A stretch of DNA of 20,135 nucleotides, from contig CAZUPF010000011.1 of assembly GCA_964622035.1 (NCBI GenBank), positions 1 through 20,135 of the forward strand, written 5' to 3'. Shown piece after piece: positions 1 to 7,554 of the stretch; position 1 is the first letter of the stretch, and each line of letters starts with the position of its first letter. The notes below the pieces were generated by a model, which ran no database searches, had not been told where the DNA came from, and was given only the letters and a program-made list of their open reading frames with translations. The translations under genes and the position numbers were made by a program. This DNA comes from CAZUPF01 sp964622035 (lineage in GTDB: Bacteria > Patescibacteriota > WWE3 > JAUXAW01 > JAYEID01).

Positions 1-4
1 TTTC

Positions 5-193
5 CTAGACTGTTGCCACTCTAGGCTTGCTGGGTGCTCGTTTACCTTGCGGCCGATACACCCCTGCGCTGTGACGGGCGCCCCCGGGCTGGCTTACTAT
101 CCAGAGTGGATTTTCAGCTGGCCGGCTCAGGAAGGGTAATTCAGTTAGTTTATACGCCAGGCTTGCAGCGTCCGCCTGATCTCTGATTGTCAC
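5..193 (-). CDS. hypothetical 62-residue protein
   Basis: This short reading frame begins with GTG at 193-191 and ends with TAG at 5-7. An AGGA-type ribosome binding site lies about 8 bases upstream. A promoter-like pair sits at 247-275, so expression is plausible. The product has no recognisable motif, no membrane segment and a basic, proline-containing tail. It lies downstream of the kinase-dehydrogenase fusion on the same strand but has its own promoter candidate. It could equally be a chance frame in a non-coding or leader region, since nothing in the protein itself supports a function. Confidence 0.3.
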   Translation of the reverse strand: MTIRDQADAASLAYKLTELPFLSRPAENPLWIVSQPGGARHSAGVYRPQGKRAPSKPRVATV

Positions 194-246
194 TAAACTT
201 TCCTACTTCACCTTCCGTCAATGCCTTTTCCCAGATTGTGCCCATC

Positions 247-275
247 ATTGAAGCACATTCCTAGGTAAATGTCAA
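247..275 (-). promoter_or_regulatory. candidate promoter for the 62-residue frame
   Basis: On the minus strand TTGACA (275-270), a 17-base spacer and TTCAAT (252-247) match the sigma-70 pattern, with a consensus -35 and a 4/6 -10. The predicted start near 240 gives a leader of about 45 bases before the GTG at 193. Confidence 0.4.
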
Positions 276-340
276 ATTTTCAGGCATCCCCCCCTTCAGC
301 GAGTTGGGTTCTTTTTCGGGGTTAGGGGAAGCTGCCCACC

Positions 341-2077
341 CTAGCTGTTGCGTACCGCTGCTTCTAACCTTCCCGCGGTGTTTGTGAAGTTTTCCTGCCA
401 GGTGCGGATTTTTTCTTGTAGCCCCTTCTCTTGTGGTTGCTGGAACTGCGGTACCTGGGCGTGAAATTCGATTGGCCCCCCGACGACATAGCCCCAGGTG
501 ATAATGGATAGGAACGCTGGTTCGGCCTTGATCCCGAGGACGGCCTCCAGGGTTTGGAGCGCCGCCGCCGCCGGACCGTGGACGGTCCGGAGCCCATATC
601 CCCTTATCGCCGGCGAAGCCTCGTGGACTTTTTTGAGGATCTGCTCCCTTTGAGTGCTAGTGATCTTCTTTGTGGGGTGGGTTATTTGTAGCTGCAAGTG
701 CTCGCCGTGTTGAATAAATGGTCTCACCCGCACCTCGCAATTGAGTACCTCCTGAGTGGCTAGTTCCGCTCTCGCTTTGTCCAGCGCGAGTCCAACTCCG
801 TACACTTGATCGGTCGATAGCCCCTCACCATCAAATTGGTTGTTCTCGTCTAGATTGGAGAACCAGTAGAGGAACCAAGTGAGCATCTCGACGGGGTTGG
901 TGACAACCAGTATTTTTCCGTTGTATTTCGCCTCCCTGAGCTCTCTGGCGAAACCCCGAAAGATTCTGAGATGGGGGAGGGCCTTGAGCAGCCGCTCTTC
1001 TGTTATTCCCGCCACAGTTTTCTGCTTTGCCGGGTTCGCTTCGCGGATACAGATGATCGAGAGATCGGCTTGGAGGCTGTCGTTGAAGTTTCGGCACTCG
1101 ATAACTCTGTTGGTTTCAGAGGTTACTACTCGGCTTGCCTGAATGAGGTCTAGAGACAGGCCGTGTTGTTTATCTGGGCTACGGTTGTGGAGATATACTT
1201 TTTTTACCCAGGGCTTTTGGGTGAGAAGGGTGGCTACTTGGGTACCCACTGCTCCGAGGCCAACGACGCCCACAGATGTCCGAACTTGCTGATGCGAACT
1301 TGCTATTTGTTTGATTACCCTCTCAAAATCGCGGTAAGTTCTTTCAATTGATCTTTTTCTGGTATTTATCCCGAAAATCGGGGTTTCAATGGTGCTATCT
1401 TTCCAAAACAGGGCGATGCGCTTTTTGTTATTTTTGTTTTTCGGTAGATGGGAAAGACCGCTGAGCACTAGATCAACTATTTGCGCTTGTGTTGGTTGCC
1501 AAAGGTCTAGTGCGCTAGCCTGGGGGTTCGGGTCGCAGATGAGGATTGCGTCAATCGTGGCAGATTTGGAGTGCTTCAGTTCGCTTTTAAAGTTGAGATC
1601 GCTGGCTAGCAAGGCCCCGTTTTCTTTTCTAATGACGAGGTAGTCATTAGCTAGTATTTTGGCTCCCGCCCTTTCGACTAAGAGCTGCGCGTACGTGGTT
1701 TTACCAGCACCGGCCCCGCCGGCGATAGCGATATGCTTATTTTTGTATTTAATCAGACTGGCATGGAGCAGGGTGTACTTGGGGTCTGTAGTTTGCAGAA
1801 AAATTACGTTGCGGAGGATAGCTTTTAGCTGCCCGACATCTTCGGTGCCCTCACTGAAATAAGTACCGTCTTTGATTTTGGTAATCGCTGAGGGAATTTG
1901 CTGGGGGTTTATCTGATAGCTTAAATTGGCTGTCGGTTTTCTAGCCGAGCCAGAGGCCCAAACCTTTAGTTTGTCGTTGAGCTTGCTGGAGCTAGTGGTT
2001 GTGGAAATTATTACGGGAGGTACGTCTGAAAAGCGGGTTTCTAGGCTTACATTTTGCCAAGCTCCCTTAGGATACAT
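341..2077 (-). CDS. HprK-like P-loop kinase domain fused to lactate/malate dehydrogenase-like domain
   Basis: The 578-residue product joins two domains. The first half resembles the C-terminal domain of HPr kinase and related P-loop proteins: LLHASL, then a Walker A motif GGAGAGKTT at about residues 120-128. The second half is a lactate/malate dehydrogenase-type NAD(P) oxidoreductase: GLGAVG at 273-278, the TNPV motif at 393-396, LDKAR at 432-436 (the LDxxR pair of the family) and GEH at 458-460 holding the catalytic histidine. The dehydrogenase side therefore looks catalytically competent; its 2-oxo-acid substrate cannot be read from sequence. I chose the ATG at 2077-2075. The longer frame from 2164 would begin inside a terminator hairpin and upstream of the promoter at 2086-2114. 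With this start the mRNA would be nearly leaderless. The pairing of kinase and dehydrogenase is unusual and its role is unknown. Confidence 0.8.
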   Translation of the reverse strand: MYPKGAWQNVSLETRFSDVPPVIISTTTSSSKLNDKLKVWASGSARKPTANLSYQINPQQIPSAITKIKDGTYFSEGTEDVGQLKAILRNVIFLQTTDPKYTLLHASLIKYKNKHIAIAGGAGAGKTTYAQLLVERAGAKILANDYLVIRKENGALLASDLNFKSELKHSKSATIDAILICDPNPQASALDLWQPTQAQIVDLVLSGLSHLPKNKNNKKRIALFWKDSTIETPIFGINTRKRSIERTYRDFERVIKQIASSHQQVRTSVGVVGLGAVGTQVATLLTQKPWVKKVYLHNRSPDKQHGLSLDLIQASRVVTSETNRVIECRNFNDSLQADLSIICIREANPAKQKTVAGITEERLLKALPHLRIFRGFARELREAKYNGKILVVTNPVEMLTWFLYWFSNLDENNQFDGEGLSTDQVYGVGLALDKARAELATQEVLNCEVRVRPFIQHGEHLQLQITHPTKKITSTQREQILKKVHEASPAIRGYGLRTVHGPAAAALQTLEAVLGIKAEPAFLSIITWGYVVGGPIEFHAQVPQFQQPQEKGLQEKIRTWQENFTNTAGRLEAAVRNS

Positions 2078-2085
2078 CCGAGAGT

Positions 2086-2114
2086 ATATTAGCCTATTGG
2101 TAGGGTTTTGGCAA
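2086..2114 (-). promoter_or_regulatory. promoter of the kinase-dehydrogenase fusion gene
   Basis: TTGCCA (2114-2109), a 17-base spacer and TAATAT (2091-2086) form a good sigma-70 promoter on the minus strand. Only 8 bases separate the -10 box from the ATG at 2077, so the transcript should start at or within a couple of bases of the start codon. Confidence 0.65.
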
Positions 2115-2120
2115 TGGGGC

Positions 2121-2180
2121 AAAAAAGAACCCCAAGGGATTCGCTGGTCGTTTTTCTTGACCATTGCGAATCTCTTGGGG
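2121..2180 (-). terminator. intrinsic terminator of the tyrS-permease-tRNA-Tyr unit
   Basis: On the minus strand CCCCAAGAGATTCGC pairs with GCGAATCCCTTGGGG (one mismatch). An inner TGGTC/GACCA helix follows, and then GTTCTTTTTT. This is a long hairpin followed by a T tract, 14 bases after the tRNA-Tyr discriminator base. Confidence 0.85.
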
Positions 2181-2194
2181 ATTGTTAGCAGGTG

Positions 2195-2277
2195 TGCCGG
2201 GGGCGGGATTTGAACCCACGAAGGCCGAAGCCAACGGTTTTACAGACCGTCTCCTTTAACCACTCGGACACCCCGAC
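2195..2277 (-). tRNA. tRNA-Tyr (anticodon GTA)
   Basis: An 83-base tRNA with a long variable arm, as expected for bacterial tRNA-Tyr. The acceptor stem is GTCGGGG/CCCCGGC, the anticodon loop CTGTAAA and the T loop TTCAAAT. The discriminator is A and CCA is not encoded. It begins 8 bases after the stop codon of the permease gene and lies in the tyrS transcription unit, so it is probably processed from the tyrS-permease transcript. Confidence 0.95.
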
Positions 2278-2285
2278 ACGGTACT

Positions 2286-3218
2286 TCAGATAGTTGGCGC
2301 TTCTTTGTGCTGCCTCTCCGCACCTTTTTTGTGGATGTAGAAGCTGGCGGCGATAAGAGCTACGCCCAACCATTTCCAAGTGCTGATGTTCTCGGCACCA
2401 AGGATCGGCAGAAGCAGGACTTGCACAAAGGGAACTAGGCACATGCCGATGAGCCAGGTGCTCTTGGCGGTGGTTCCGAGCTTACCACTTTCCTGGCTTC
2501 CAGCCAGGAAGGCCCAAAAGCCGATCCCATTACTGAGGGCACCGATGGCGGCAAGATAGCACAGGGTTGTCGTCGTTGGGACCACAAAGCTTCCGCGTAG
2601 GACCACAAGTACGGTAACGCCAAGGACCGTTACTGCTTCCACGACAAAGGTCATGACCCAAGGGTCGTACTCCCATTTGTCGGTAGCGGCAGAGTAGAAA
2701 CCCTGGGTAACGGCTGCGGTCAGCCCCAGAAAGATAGCTGGGGCAACGAGGGTGAGGCTGCTGCCCTGTTCGAGAAGACAGACCACACCAACTGCTGCCG
2801 TGGCCAGTAGAACGGACAACACCGACGCCCGGGCCGCCTTGGCTTTGTTGATCGAGAAGGCAAAGGCGAGGCAGAAAACTGGCCAGGTATAGTTGAGAAT
2901 TGTCGTCAGTGCTGGCCCACCAGTTTGGACGGCCTCGAAGTAGGCGACCGAGTATACTAGGGGCCAGGCAAGGCCCAAGGCAGCCATGGTCGCGTAGTCC
3001 TTCCCACTGTACTTCTGTAGGAGCTGCCACTTACCCTGGATGGTGATCAACAGCGCGACCGCTGCTAGCGCGATCCAGTTGACCCAGAGCGTGGTCACGT
3101 CCCCGGGAAGATTGCCAAGCTTTGCGAAGGCCGGGACAATTCCCCAGGATACAACTACAGCTACGAGGAGGGCTATATAGTGATAGTTGCCCCCCTCTTC
3201 TTGAGGTCTCTCTTTCAC
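2286..3218 (-). CDS. DMT (EamA-type) superfamily permease
   Basis: The 310-residue product is almost entirely hydrophobic, with about ten membrane segments arranged as two EamA-like halves, typical in length for drug/metabolite transporters. The family usually moves amino acids, nucleosides or other small metabolites across the cytoplasmic membrane. Translation most likely starts at the GTG at 3218, 7 bases after GGGGAGGA. The gene follows tyrS by 20 bases and precedes tRNA-Tyr by 8 bases, so all three should share one transcript. That context makes tyrosine or another aromatic amino acid a reasonable substrate guess, but no residue in the sequence proves it. A cytosolic basic tail (HKKGAERQHK) follows the last helix. 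Confidence 0.85.
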   Translation of the reverse strand: MKERPQEEGGNYHYIALLVAVVVSWGIVPAFAKLGNLPGDVTTLWVNWIALAAVALLITIQGKWQLLQKYSGKDYATMAALGLAWPLVYSVAYFEAVQTGGPALTTILNYTWPVFCLAFAFSINKAKAARASVLSVLLATAAVGVVCLLEQGSSLTLVAPAIFLGLTAAVTQGFYSAATDKWEYDPWVMTFVVEAVTVLGVTVLVVLRGSFVVPTTTTLCYLAAIGALSNGIGFWAFLAGSQESGKLGTTAKSTWLIGMCLVPFVQVLLLPILGAENISTWKWLGVALIAASFYIHKKGAERQHKEAPTI

Positions 3219-3238
3219 AGTATTCCTCCCCTTTCAGT

Positions 3239-4465
3239 TTAGCTTACGTTGGACAACACGATTTGCAGGAACTTCCCCTTGCCATACCGAATTGTGCAAG
3301 GTTTGTCAATGAGGGCCTTGTGATCGGCGACTTTCTCGCCGTCAATGCGGATTCCACCGCCGGTGCAGCGCCTTCGGACTTCGCCTTTCGAGGGTAGCGC
3401 TTTAGCTTGGGTCAGTAGTTCATCCAGCGTCAAGCCTTCTTTGGGAAGGGCGAAAGTCGGTACCGATTCAGTGGCCCCCCCCGCCCTACCGGCTAGTCGG
3501 TCAAAGTCCTTCTTAGCTTCCTGGGCCGCCTCCTCGCCATGAACAATCTTGGTGACCTCAAAGGCCAACTGTAATTGTGCCTGGCGTGGATCTCCCTTGG
3601 CTATCTTCTCGACAGTCTCCAGCGGTAGGAAGGTGTACAGCTTCAGCAGCTTAGGAACCATCTCGTCCGGCACCCCTTGCAGGTACTGGAAGAAGTCGAA
3701 GGGGGAAGTCTTTTCCGGGTCGAGCCAAACTGGACCCTCTTCAGTCTTGCCCATCTTCCGACCTTCGCTGTCAGTGAGTAGTGGGAAGGTTAAGGCGAAG
3801 ACGGCCTTTCCCAGCTTCCTCCTGACGAGGTTCGTTCCTTGGAGGATGTTGCCCCACTGGTCGCTCCCACCGACCTGCAGCCGGCAGCCGTGGTTCTCGA
3901 AGAGCCACAGGAAATCGTAGGCTTGCATGGCCGGGTAGCAGAACTCGAAGAGTGATAGATGCTCTTCCTTTGCAAGTCTTTCGGCGAAGGTTGCCATTCT
4001 TACCATCTCGTTGACTGAGAAGGAAGGGGCAATTTTCGCCATGAAATCTTCGAGGAAACGCAACTCACCGATCCAGTCAAAGTTGTTGACCATGACCGCC
4101 GCCCCCTCACCCTCGAATTGCAGCAGCCCCATCCCCTCGACTTGGGCTTTAAGGGCCCTGGCGTTGGCGGAAACTATCTCCGCAGTGAGTCGCTGGCGAG
4201 CTTTGGTTTTGCCGGTGGGATCTCCAATGAGGCCGGTAGCTCCTCCGAGAAGGAAGATAGCCTGATGGCCGGCCCTCTGCAGGTGAGTCATAGCCATAAT
4301 GACGAGCAGGTTTCCCAGGTGGAAACTGCTTGCCGAAGGATCAAAACCACAGTAGAACGTGGCCCCAGGGTCGGCGAGGAGAGCTCTCACACCCCCCTCA
4401 TCGCTCGTTGCTTCGACGAAGCCTCGTTGTGTCAGGACATCGAACACATTCTCACTCATATTCAT
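3239..4465 (-). CDS. tyrS: tyrosyl-tRNA synthetase
   Basis: Class I synthetase that charges tRNA-Tyr in the cytoplasm. The 408-residue length is normal for the family. The HIGH-type motif is HLGN at residues 49-52, within a Rossmann fold starting FYCGFDPSASSFHLGN. The tyrosine site segment QVGGSDQWGN lies near 197-206, and the KMSKS-type motif is KMGKT at 237-241. The C-terminal part (RRRCTGGGIRIDG) is an S4-like RNA-binding domain that recognises the long variable arm. The start at 4465 has GGGAGGT 7 bases upstream; an ATG two codons later is a possible alternative. It is the first gene of an operon with the permease and tRNA-Tyr. Its leader is only about 70 bases, too short for a T-box. Confidence 0.97.
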   Translation of the reverse strand: MNMSENVFDVLTQRGFVEATSDEGGVRALLADPGATFYCGFDPSASSFHLGNLLVIMAMTHLQRAGHQAIFLLGGATGLIGDPTGKTKARQRLTAEIVSANARALKAQVEGMGLLQFEGEGAAVMVNNFDWIGELRFLEDFMAKIAPSFSVNEMVRMATFAERLAKEEHLSLFEFCYPAMQAYDFLWLFENHGCRLQVGGSDQWGNILQGTNLVRRKLGKAVFALTFPLLTDSEGRKMGKTEEGPVWLDPEKTSPFDFFQYLQGVPDEMVPKLLKLYTFLPLETVEKIAKGDPRQAQLQLAFEVTKIVHGEEAAQEAKKDFDRLAGRAGGATESVPTFALPKEGLTLDELLTQAKALPSKGEVRRRCTGGGIRIDGEKVADHKALIDKPCTIRYGKGKFLQIVLSNVS

Positions 4466-4539
4466 AATCTTTACCTCCCTTAGTCTTAGTGGTTCTTATG
4501 TTAAAGAATTTCTGCTCCCTCTTCAAGTGTGTGTTTGTG

Positions 4540-4568
4540 ATTATATAGTAGGGTGGGGGTGATGTCAA
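4540..4568 (-). promoter_or_regulatory. tyrS operon promoter
   Basis: Perfect consensus on the minus strand: TTGACA (4568-4563), 17-base spacer, TATAAT (4545-4540). The expected start near 4533 gives a leader of about 70 bases before tyrS with no obvious riboswitch. Confidence 0.85.
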
Positions 4569-4681
4569 GCCGAGATATAAACGCTATGGAGTATTATTTA
4601 CTGGTGGGGGCCCGTCGCTTTTTTGGCTAGCCGCGGCGTTTCTGGTAACTCGTTGCTGTTTTGGTGGGCTAAGTTTTGTAG

Positions 4682-4687
4682 TATAAT
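4682..4687 (+). promoter_or_regulatory. -10 box upstream of the 209-residue protein
   Basis: A consensus TATAAT lies about 55 bases before the ATG at 4742. The -35 region 17 bases upstream (TTTTGG) is poor, so the promoter is less certain than others here. Confidence 0.45.
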
Positions 4688-4741
4688 TAAGGTGGTCCTT
4701 TGTAGTTTAACATTACGAAGAGATAAGGAGGGTGAGAGACA

Positions 4742-5371
4742 ATGGCTACTGCTTTGCCCAACTGTGATATAGCTTTAATAGATCGTGCGGTTACGTCGCT
4801 GGCGGCCGCCTTTGGGGATCCAAAATCCTTCATTCGGCAAATCGTTGGGGGGGATTTGAGTGACGATCATGTGCTGTGTAGGTTAGTTCCCGTACACTTT
4901 GCCTTAATGGCTATTTCGGGGGAAGTTTCCTACCTTACACATCTTTTGGCGGAACGGGGCTTCAAGATTACGCAACAGTTTCCCAGCGAGGTGGTTACCG
5001 CCCGATTAGTGAAAAAGTACCATCGGCCGGATATTGCCGTTACCATCCTCAAAGCCCAAAACAGAAGTGGGCAGGAGTTGGAGTTGTTCGTTGTTACTCA
5101 GGGTCTAGCAAAAGAAGAAGTTGTTCGGGAACTTCCAAGTTGTACCCACTTTGCTTTCACAGTGGAAAGGGAGATGCTGCCCCGAGTGCCACAGGTTGCA
5201 GATGAGCTAGGTAAGAACGGTTTTGTTCCCAGCGGTGGGGGGTTGAACGAAGTAGAGGGGGTGACGGTTCTATATTTCGAGAGGGGCAGGGGTGTTTTGG
5301 GTTCTGTAACAGTTGAGATCTTGATCCCGGAAATTTGCAGAGATCTTGTAGAATGGCATAAAATGCCCTAA
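4742..5371 (+). CDS. hypothetical protein, 209 residues
   Basis: I do not recognise this protein. It is soluble, has no signal peptide or membrane segment and looks globular. A largely helical N-terminal third is followed by alternating strands and helices (AVTILKAQ, LELFVVTQG, VTVLYFERG). Histidines are scattered without a known metal motif. The start is well supported by AAGGAGGG about 9 bases upstream and a TATAAT box at 4682. It is a single-gene unit closed by a perfect terminator at 5393, lying between the divergent tyrS operon and the convergent trpS. Confidence 0.75.
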   Translation: MATALPNCDIALIDRAVTSLAAAFGDPKSFIRQIVGGDLSDDHVLCRLVPVHFALMAISGEVSYLTHLLAERGFKITQQFPSEVVTARLVKKYHRPDIAVTILKAQNRSGQELELFVVTQGLAKEEVVRELPSCTHFAFTVEREMLPRVPQVADELGKNGFVPSGGGLNEVEGVTVLYFERGRGVLGSVTVEILIPEICRDLVEWHKMP

Positions 5372-5392
5372 CTCCAACCTCGCCGCTACTAC

Positions 5393-5434
5393 GGGCAACA
5401 GGTCTAAAGAGACACCTGTTGCCCTTCTTTTCTT
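5393..5434 (+). terminator. intrinsic terminator after the 209-residue protein
   Basis: GGGCAACAGGT (5393-5403) pairs perfectly with ACCTGTTGCCC (5414-5424) across a 10-base loop and is followed by TTCTTTTCTT. The T tract is on the plus strand only; the hairpin lies just past the trpS stop on the other strand. Confidence 0.9.
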
Positions 5435-5435
5435 T

Positions 5436-6464
5436 CTAGGGTTGGGAGCTCGTTCCTCCCAGTCCCATATTTTCTTTGACCAGTTTCAGTGTTTTTTGGG
5501 CCTCGGTGCGGGCGCGCTCGTTTCCTCGGGTGAGGACTTCTTCCACCAAACTAGGCTGGGTTTGATATTCTTCACGGCGCTGGCGAATTGGATCGAGGAA
5601 GTCATTAATGGCCTGAGTCAGCTTTTCCTTGACTTCAACATCACCAACCTCCCCTTGGCGGTAGCGGTTTTCCAATTCCTCAATCTCTTTCTTGTTAGGG
5701 TTGAACGCGTTATGGTAGGCGAAGACTGGGTTGCCTTCAACAGTTCCAGGATCGGTGGCATGAATCCGGTTGGGATCGGTGTACATGCCCATCACCTTCT
5801 CGCGGACCGTTTCCGCGTCATCGGAAAGATAGATGCAATTGCCGATGGATTTGCTCATCTTGGCTTGGCCATCGGTGCCGACTAGGGTGGGGACCTCGCC
5901 GATGAGCGCTTCCGGTTCGGGAAAAGTTTCTCCATAGAGTTGGTTGAACCGGCGTGCTACTTCGCGGGTCAGTTCGATATGCGACTCCTGGTCTTTGCCA
6001 ACGGGGACAAGGTTGGCTCGGACCATCAGAATGTCGGCCGCTTGCAGGACGGGGTAGGTGAGGAGGCCCAGAGAAGGCTTCGCGATACGGAGGTTACACA
6101 TGATCTCTTTGAGGGTTGGTACTCTCTGGCAACGAGGGACAGAGACGAGCATCGAGAAGAGTAACGAGAGGTAGGTGACCTCCGGAACCTGCGATTGGAC
6201 ATAGATGGTGGACTGCTCGGGGTCAATGCCTACGGACAGGTAATCTAAAACCAAGTCGCGGATGTTGGCCGGCAACTGAGCGATCTTCTCCTTCTCCGGT
6301 GCGGTGGTTAGGGTGTGCAGGTCGGCAATGATGAAGAAACACTCGTATTCGCTCTGCAGCCGGACGCGGTTGGCCAAAGTGCCAACGAAGTGACCAAGAT
6401 GCAGTTTTCCGGTGGGCCGGTCGCCGGTGAGAATCCGTTTTTTTGTTAGTTTGTTACCGGTCAT
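5436..6464 (-). CDS. trpS: tryptophanyl-tRNA synthetase
   Basis: Class I synthetase charging tRNA-Trp; 342 residues from the preferred start, normal for bacterial TrpRS. The signature motifs are HLGH at residues 22-25 in the segment [16 protein letters not shown] and KMSKS at 202-206 followed by IGN. The motif [19 protein letters not shown] is typical of the family. I prefer the ATG at 6464, which matches the usual N-terminus; the frame extends eight codons up to a TTG at 6488. A TACACT -10-like box lies 12 bases before this ATG, so a weak own promoter is possible. It also lies downstream, on the same strand, of the Trp-type T-box, tRNA-Trp and a 275-residue unknown gene, from which a hairpin at 6496 separates it. 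Confidence 0.97.
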   Translation of the reverse strand: MTGNKLTKKRILTGDRPTGKLHLGHFVGTLANRVRLQSEYECFFIIADLHTLTTAPEKEKIAQLPANIRDLVLDYLSVGIDPEQSTIYVQSQVPEVTYLSLLFSMLVSVPRCQRVPTLKEIMCNLRIAKPSLGLLTYPVLQAADILMVRANLVPVGKDQESHIELTREVARRFNQLYGETFPEPEALIGEVPTLVGTDGQAKMSKSIGNCIYLSDDAETVREKVMGMYTDPNRIHATDPGTVEGNPVFAYHNAFNPNKKEIEELENRYRQGEVGDVEVKEKLTQAINDFLDPIRQRREEYQTQPSLVEEVLTRGNERARTEAQKTLKLVKENMGLGGTSSQP

Positions 6465-6495
6465 GCTCCAGTTTTCAGTGTAGCACAAAATGCTT

Positions 6496-6527
6496 GGGGG
6501 TTGAGGTGCGGCTGAGCCCCAACCCCC
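6496..6527 (-). terminator. hairpin between the 275-residue gene and trpS
   Basis: GGGGGTTG pairs with CAACCCCC over a 16-base loop. On the minus strand it is followed by a short T-rich stretch (ATTTTG), so it is at best a weak or partial terminator. It could also be an mRNA processing or stability element in a T-box-tRNA-Trp-trpS transcript. Confidence 0.4.
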
Positions 6528-6548
6528 ATTTAGATTCTTCGGACCAGA

Positions 6549-7376
6549 TCAGATCGGGCGGAGTACTGGTAGGGGGTGATCCCTTAGTACGTTGTAGAAC
6601 GGCTGTTCGTAGGGATATATTCTCCCTTGGATATCGGCAAGGATTATGTTGGGTAGTGTTTCCTCTAGGTACTTGCCTAGTGCCGCATATACTTCTGCCC
6701 TTTCGGCAATCGCCTTAGCAGTTATTCGGTGCGCTGTTTTTACGGAGCCCCTCTCTTGCAGGGCGCGAATTCTTCCTTGTAAGCGTTCGTCTTTCTTTAC
6801 CCGCTGCCGTAACCGGCCAAAACTATTCCTACCGACGATAGCTGAGAGCCTTCGGGCGTTTATTCCCGAGACTTCCCTTAGCCCCCTCAGGTTTCGCTCG
6901 AAGAGGGCTTCTAGTTCGTCCAGTCCTTTTCCGGACACCTCAGGGTCGATGTCGGCGAGAAAGACCTCGAATGTGTGGGGTATTTCGAGTGCGGTTAACC
7001 GGTTTTTGATGGTTTGCAGCTTGTGGTACTCCCCCTTGCTGGCTCCAGAGAGGATGTCGACATGCTTCCCATCTAGGTTTTGGACATAAGCGGGGCTGGC
7101 AAAGGAGATAAAGGGTAGGCGGACCCCACCCGGCCTCTTACCCAGTACATAGCCGAGCCCAACCATTGTGGCTTTGGGAATATTGCCCAACCCTCTCACA
7201 TCGATGGTGAGTATTTTAAGGTAATCACCGATCAAAACCCTTAGCTCCTCTGCGGTGAGCGGCCTTTCACTGGCTTGCAAAGCACCTTTGAGAAAGTTTC
7301 GTGCTTGCGAAACCTCGACACGGCTTACCAAGCCCAGCCCATTTAGGACTTTTTTGACGACGGATCCTCGACCCAT
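6549..7376 (-). CDS. unknown 275-residue protein in the Trp T-box unit
   Basis: I do not recognise the family. The start is clear: ATG at 7376 with a full AAAGGAGGT 7 bases upstream; the frame extends upstream through tRNA-Trp, which cannot be coding. The protein is soluble and mixed alpha/beta. Notable segments are LPFISFASPAY (88-98), a strand ending FLADIDPE (139-146) and a C-terminal Y230-x3-G234-x7-P242 segment followed by a hydrophobic strand. These segments align with the incomplete protein at 7923-8707, so the two appear to be distant paralogs. It sits 46 bases after tRNA-Trp and must be transcribed by read-through of the Trp T-box terminator. A role in tryptophan or tRNA-Trp metabolism is inferred from context only. 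A remote resemblance of the C-terminal segment to isonitrile synthases (PvcA/DIT1) crossed my mind but is weak. Confidence 0.8.
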   Translation of the reverse strand: MGRGSVVKKVLNGLGLVSRVEVSQARNFLKGALQASERPLTAEELRVLIGDYLKILTIDVRGLGNIPKATMVGLGYVLGKRPGGVRLPFISFASPAYVQNLDGKHVDILSGASKGEYHKLQTIKNRLTALEIPHTFEVFLADIDPEVSGKGLDELEALFERNLRGLREVSGINARRLSAIVGRNSFGRLRQRVKKDERLQGRIRALQERGSVKTAHRITAKAIAERAEVYAALGKYLEETLPNIILADIQGRIYPYEQPFYNVLRDHPLPVLRPI

Positions 7377-7421
7377 TGTGGCCACCTCCTTTCGGCTCCT
7401 TTCTACCAATAAATTGGGATA

Positions 7422-7497
7422 TGGCAGGGGCGGAGGGATTCGAACCCCCAACCAACGGTTTTGGAGACCGTTGCTCTGCCAATTGAGCTACGCCCCT
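7422..7497 (-). tRNA. tRNA-Trp (anticodon CCA)
   Basis: A 76-base tRNA including an encoded CCA (7424-7422). The acceptor stem is AGGGGCG/CGCCCCT, the anticodon stem-loop ACGGT-CTCCAAA-ACCGT, and the discriminator is G at 7425. Its 5' end lies only 6 bases after the last T of the T-box terminator, leaving no room for a separate promoter. Its expression should therefore depend on read-through of that terminator. Confidence 0.96.
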
Positions 7498-7503
7498 ACA
7501 AAC

Positions 7504-7554
7504 AAAAAACCTCGTCCCTAGTTACCACAAAAAGTGATAAGCAAGGACGAGGTT
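7504..7554 (-). terminator. T-box-controlled terminator before tRNA-Trp
   Basis: AACCTCGTCC (7554-7545) pairs with GGACGAGGTT (7517-7508), followed by TTTTTT at 7509-7504. Its 5' arm is shared with the antiterminator, as expected of a transcriptional T-box. Confidence 0.88.

Noticed and set aside
1926..2213. Plus-strand frame of 95 codons opposite the fusion gene
   Set aside because: It is antisense to a well-supported coding region and runs into the terminator and tRNA-Tyr; no ribosome binding site or motif.
4466..4570. A T-box or other riboswitch in front of tyrS
   Set aside because: The promoter leaves only about 70 bases and no T-box motif or terminator is present.
6549..7376. Calling the 275-residue protein an isonitrile synthase or cyclodipeptide synthase
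   Set aside because: Context (tRNA, Trp) is suggestive and a C-terminal segment is faintly similar to PvcA/DIT1, but no catalytic motif of either family could be identified.
7377..7451. An N-terminal extension of the 275-residue protein
   Set aside because: It would overlap tRNA-Trp, while the ATG at 7376 has a perfect ribosome binding site.
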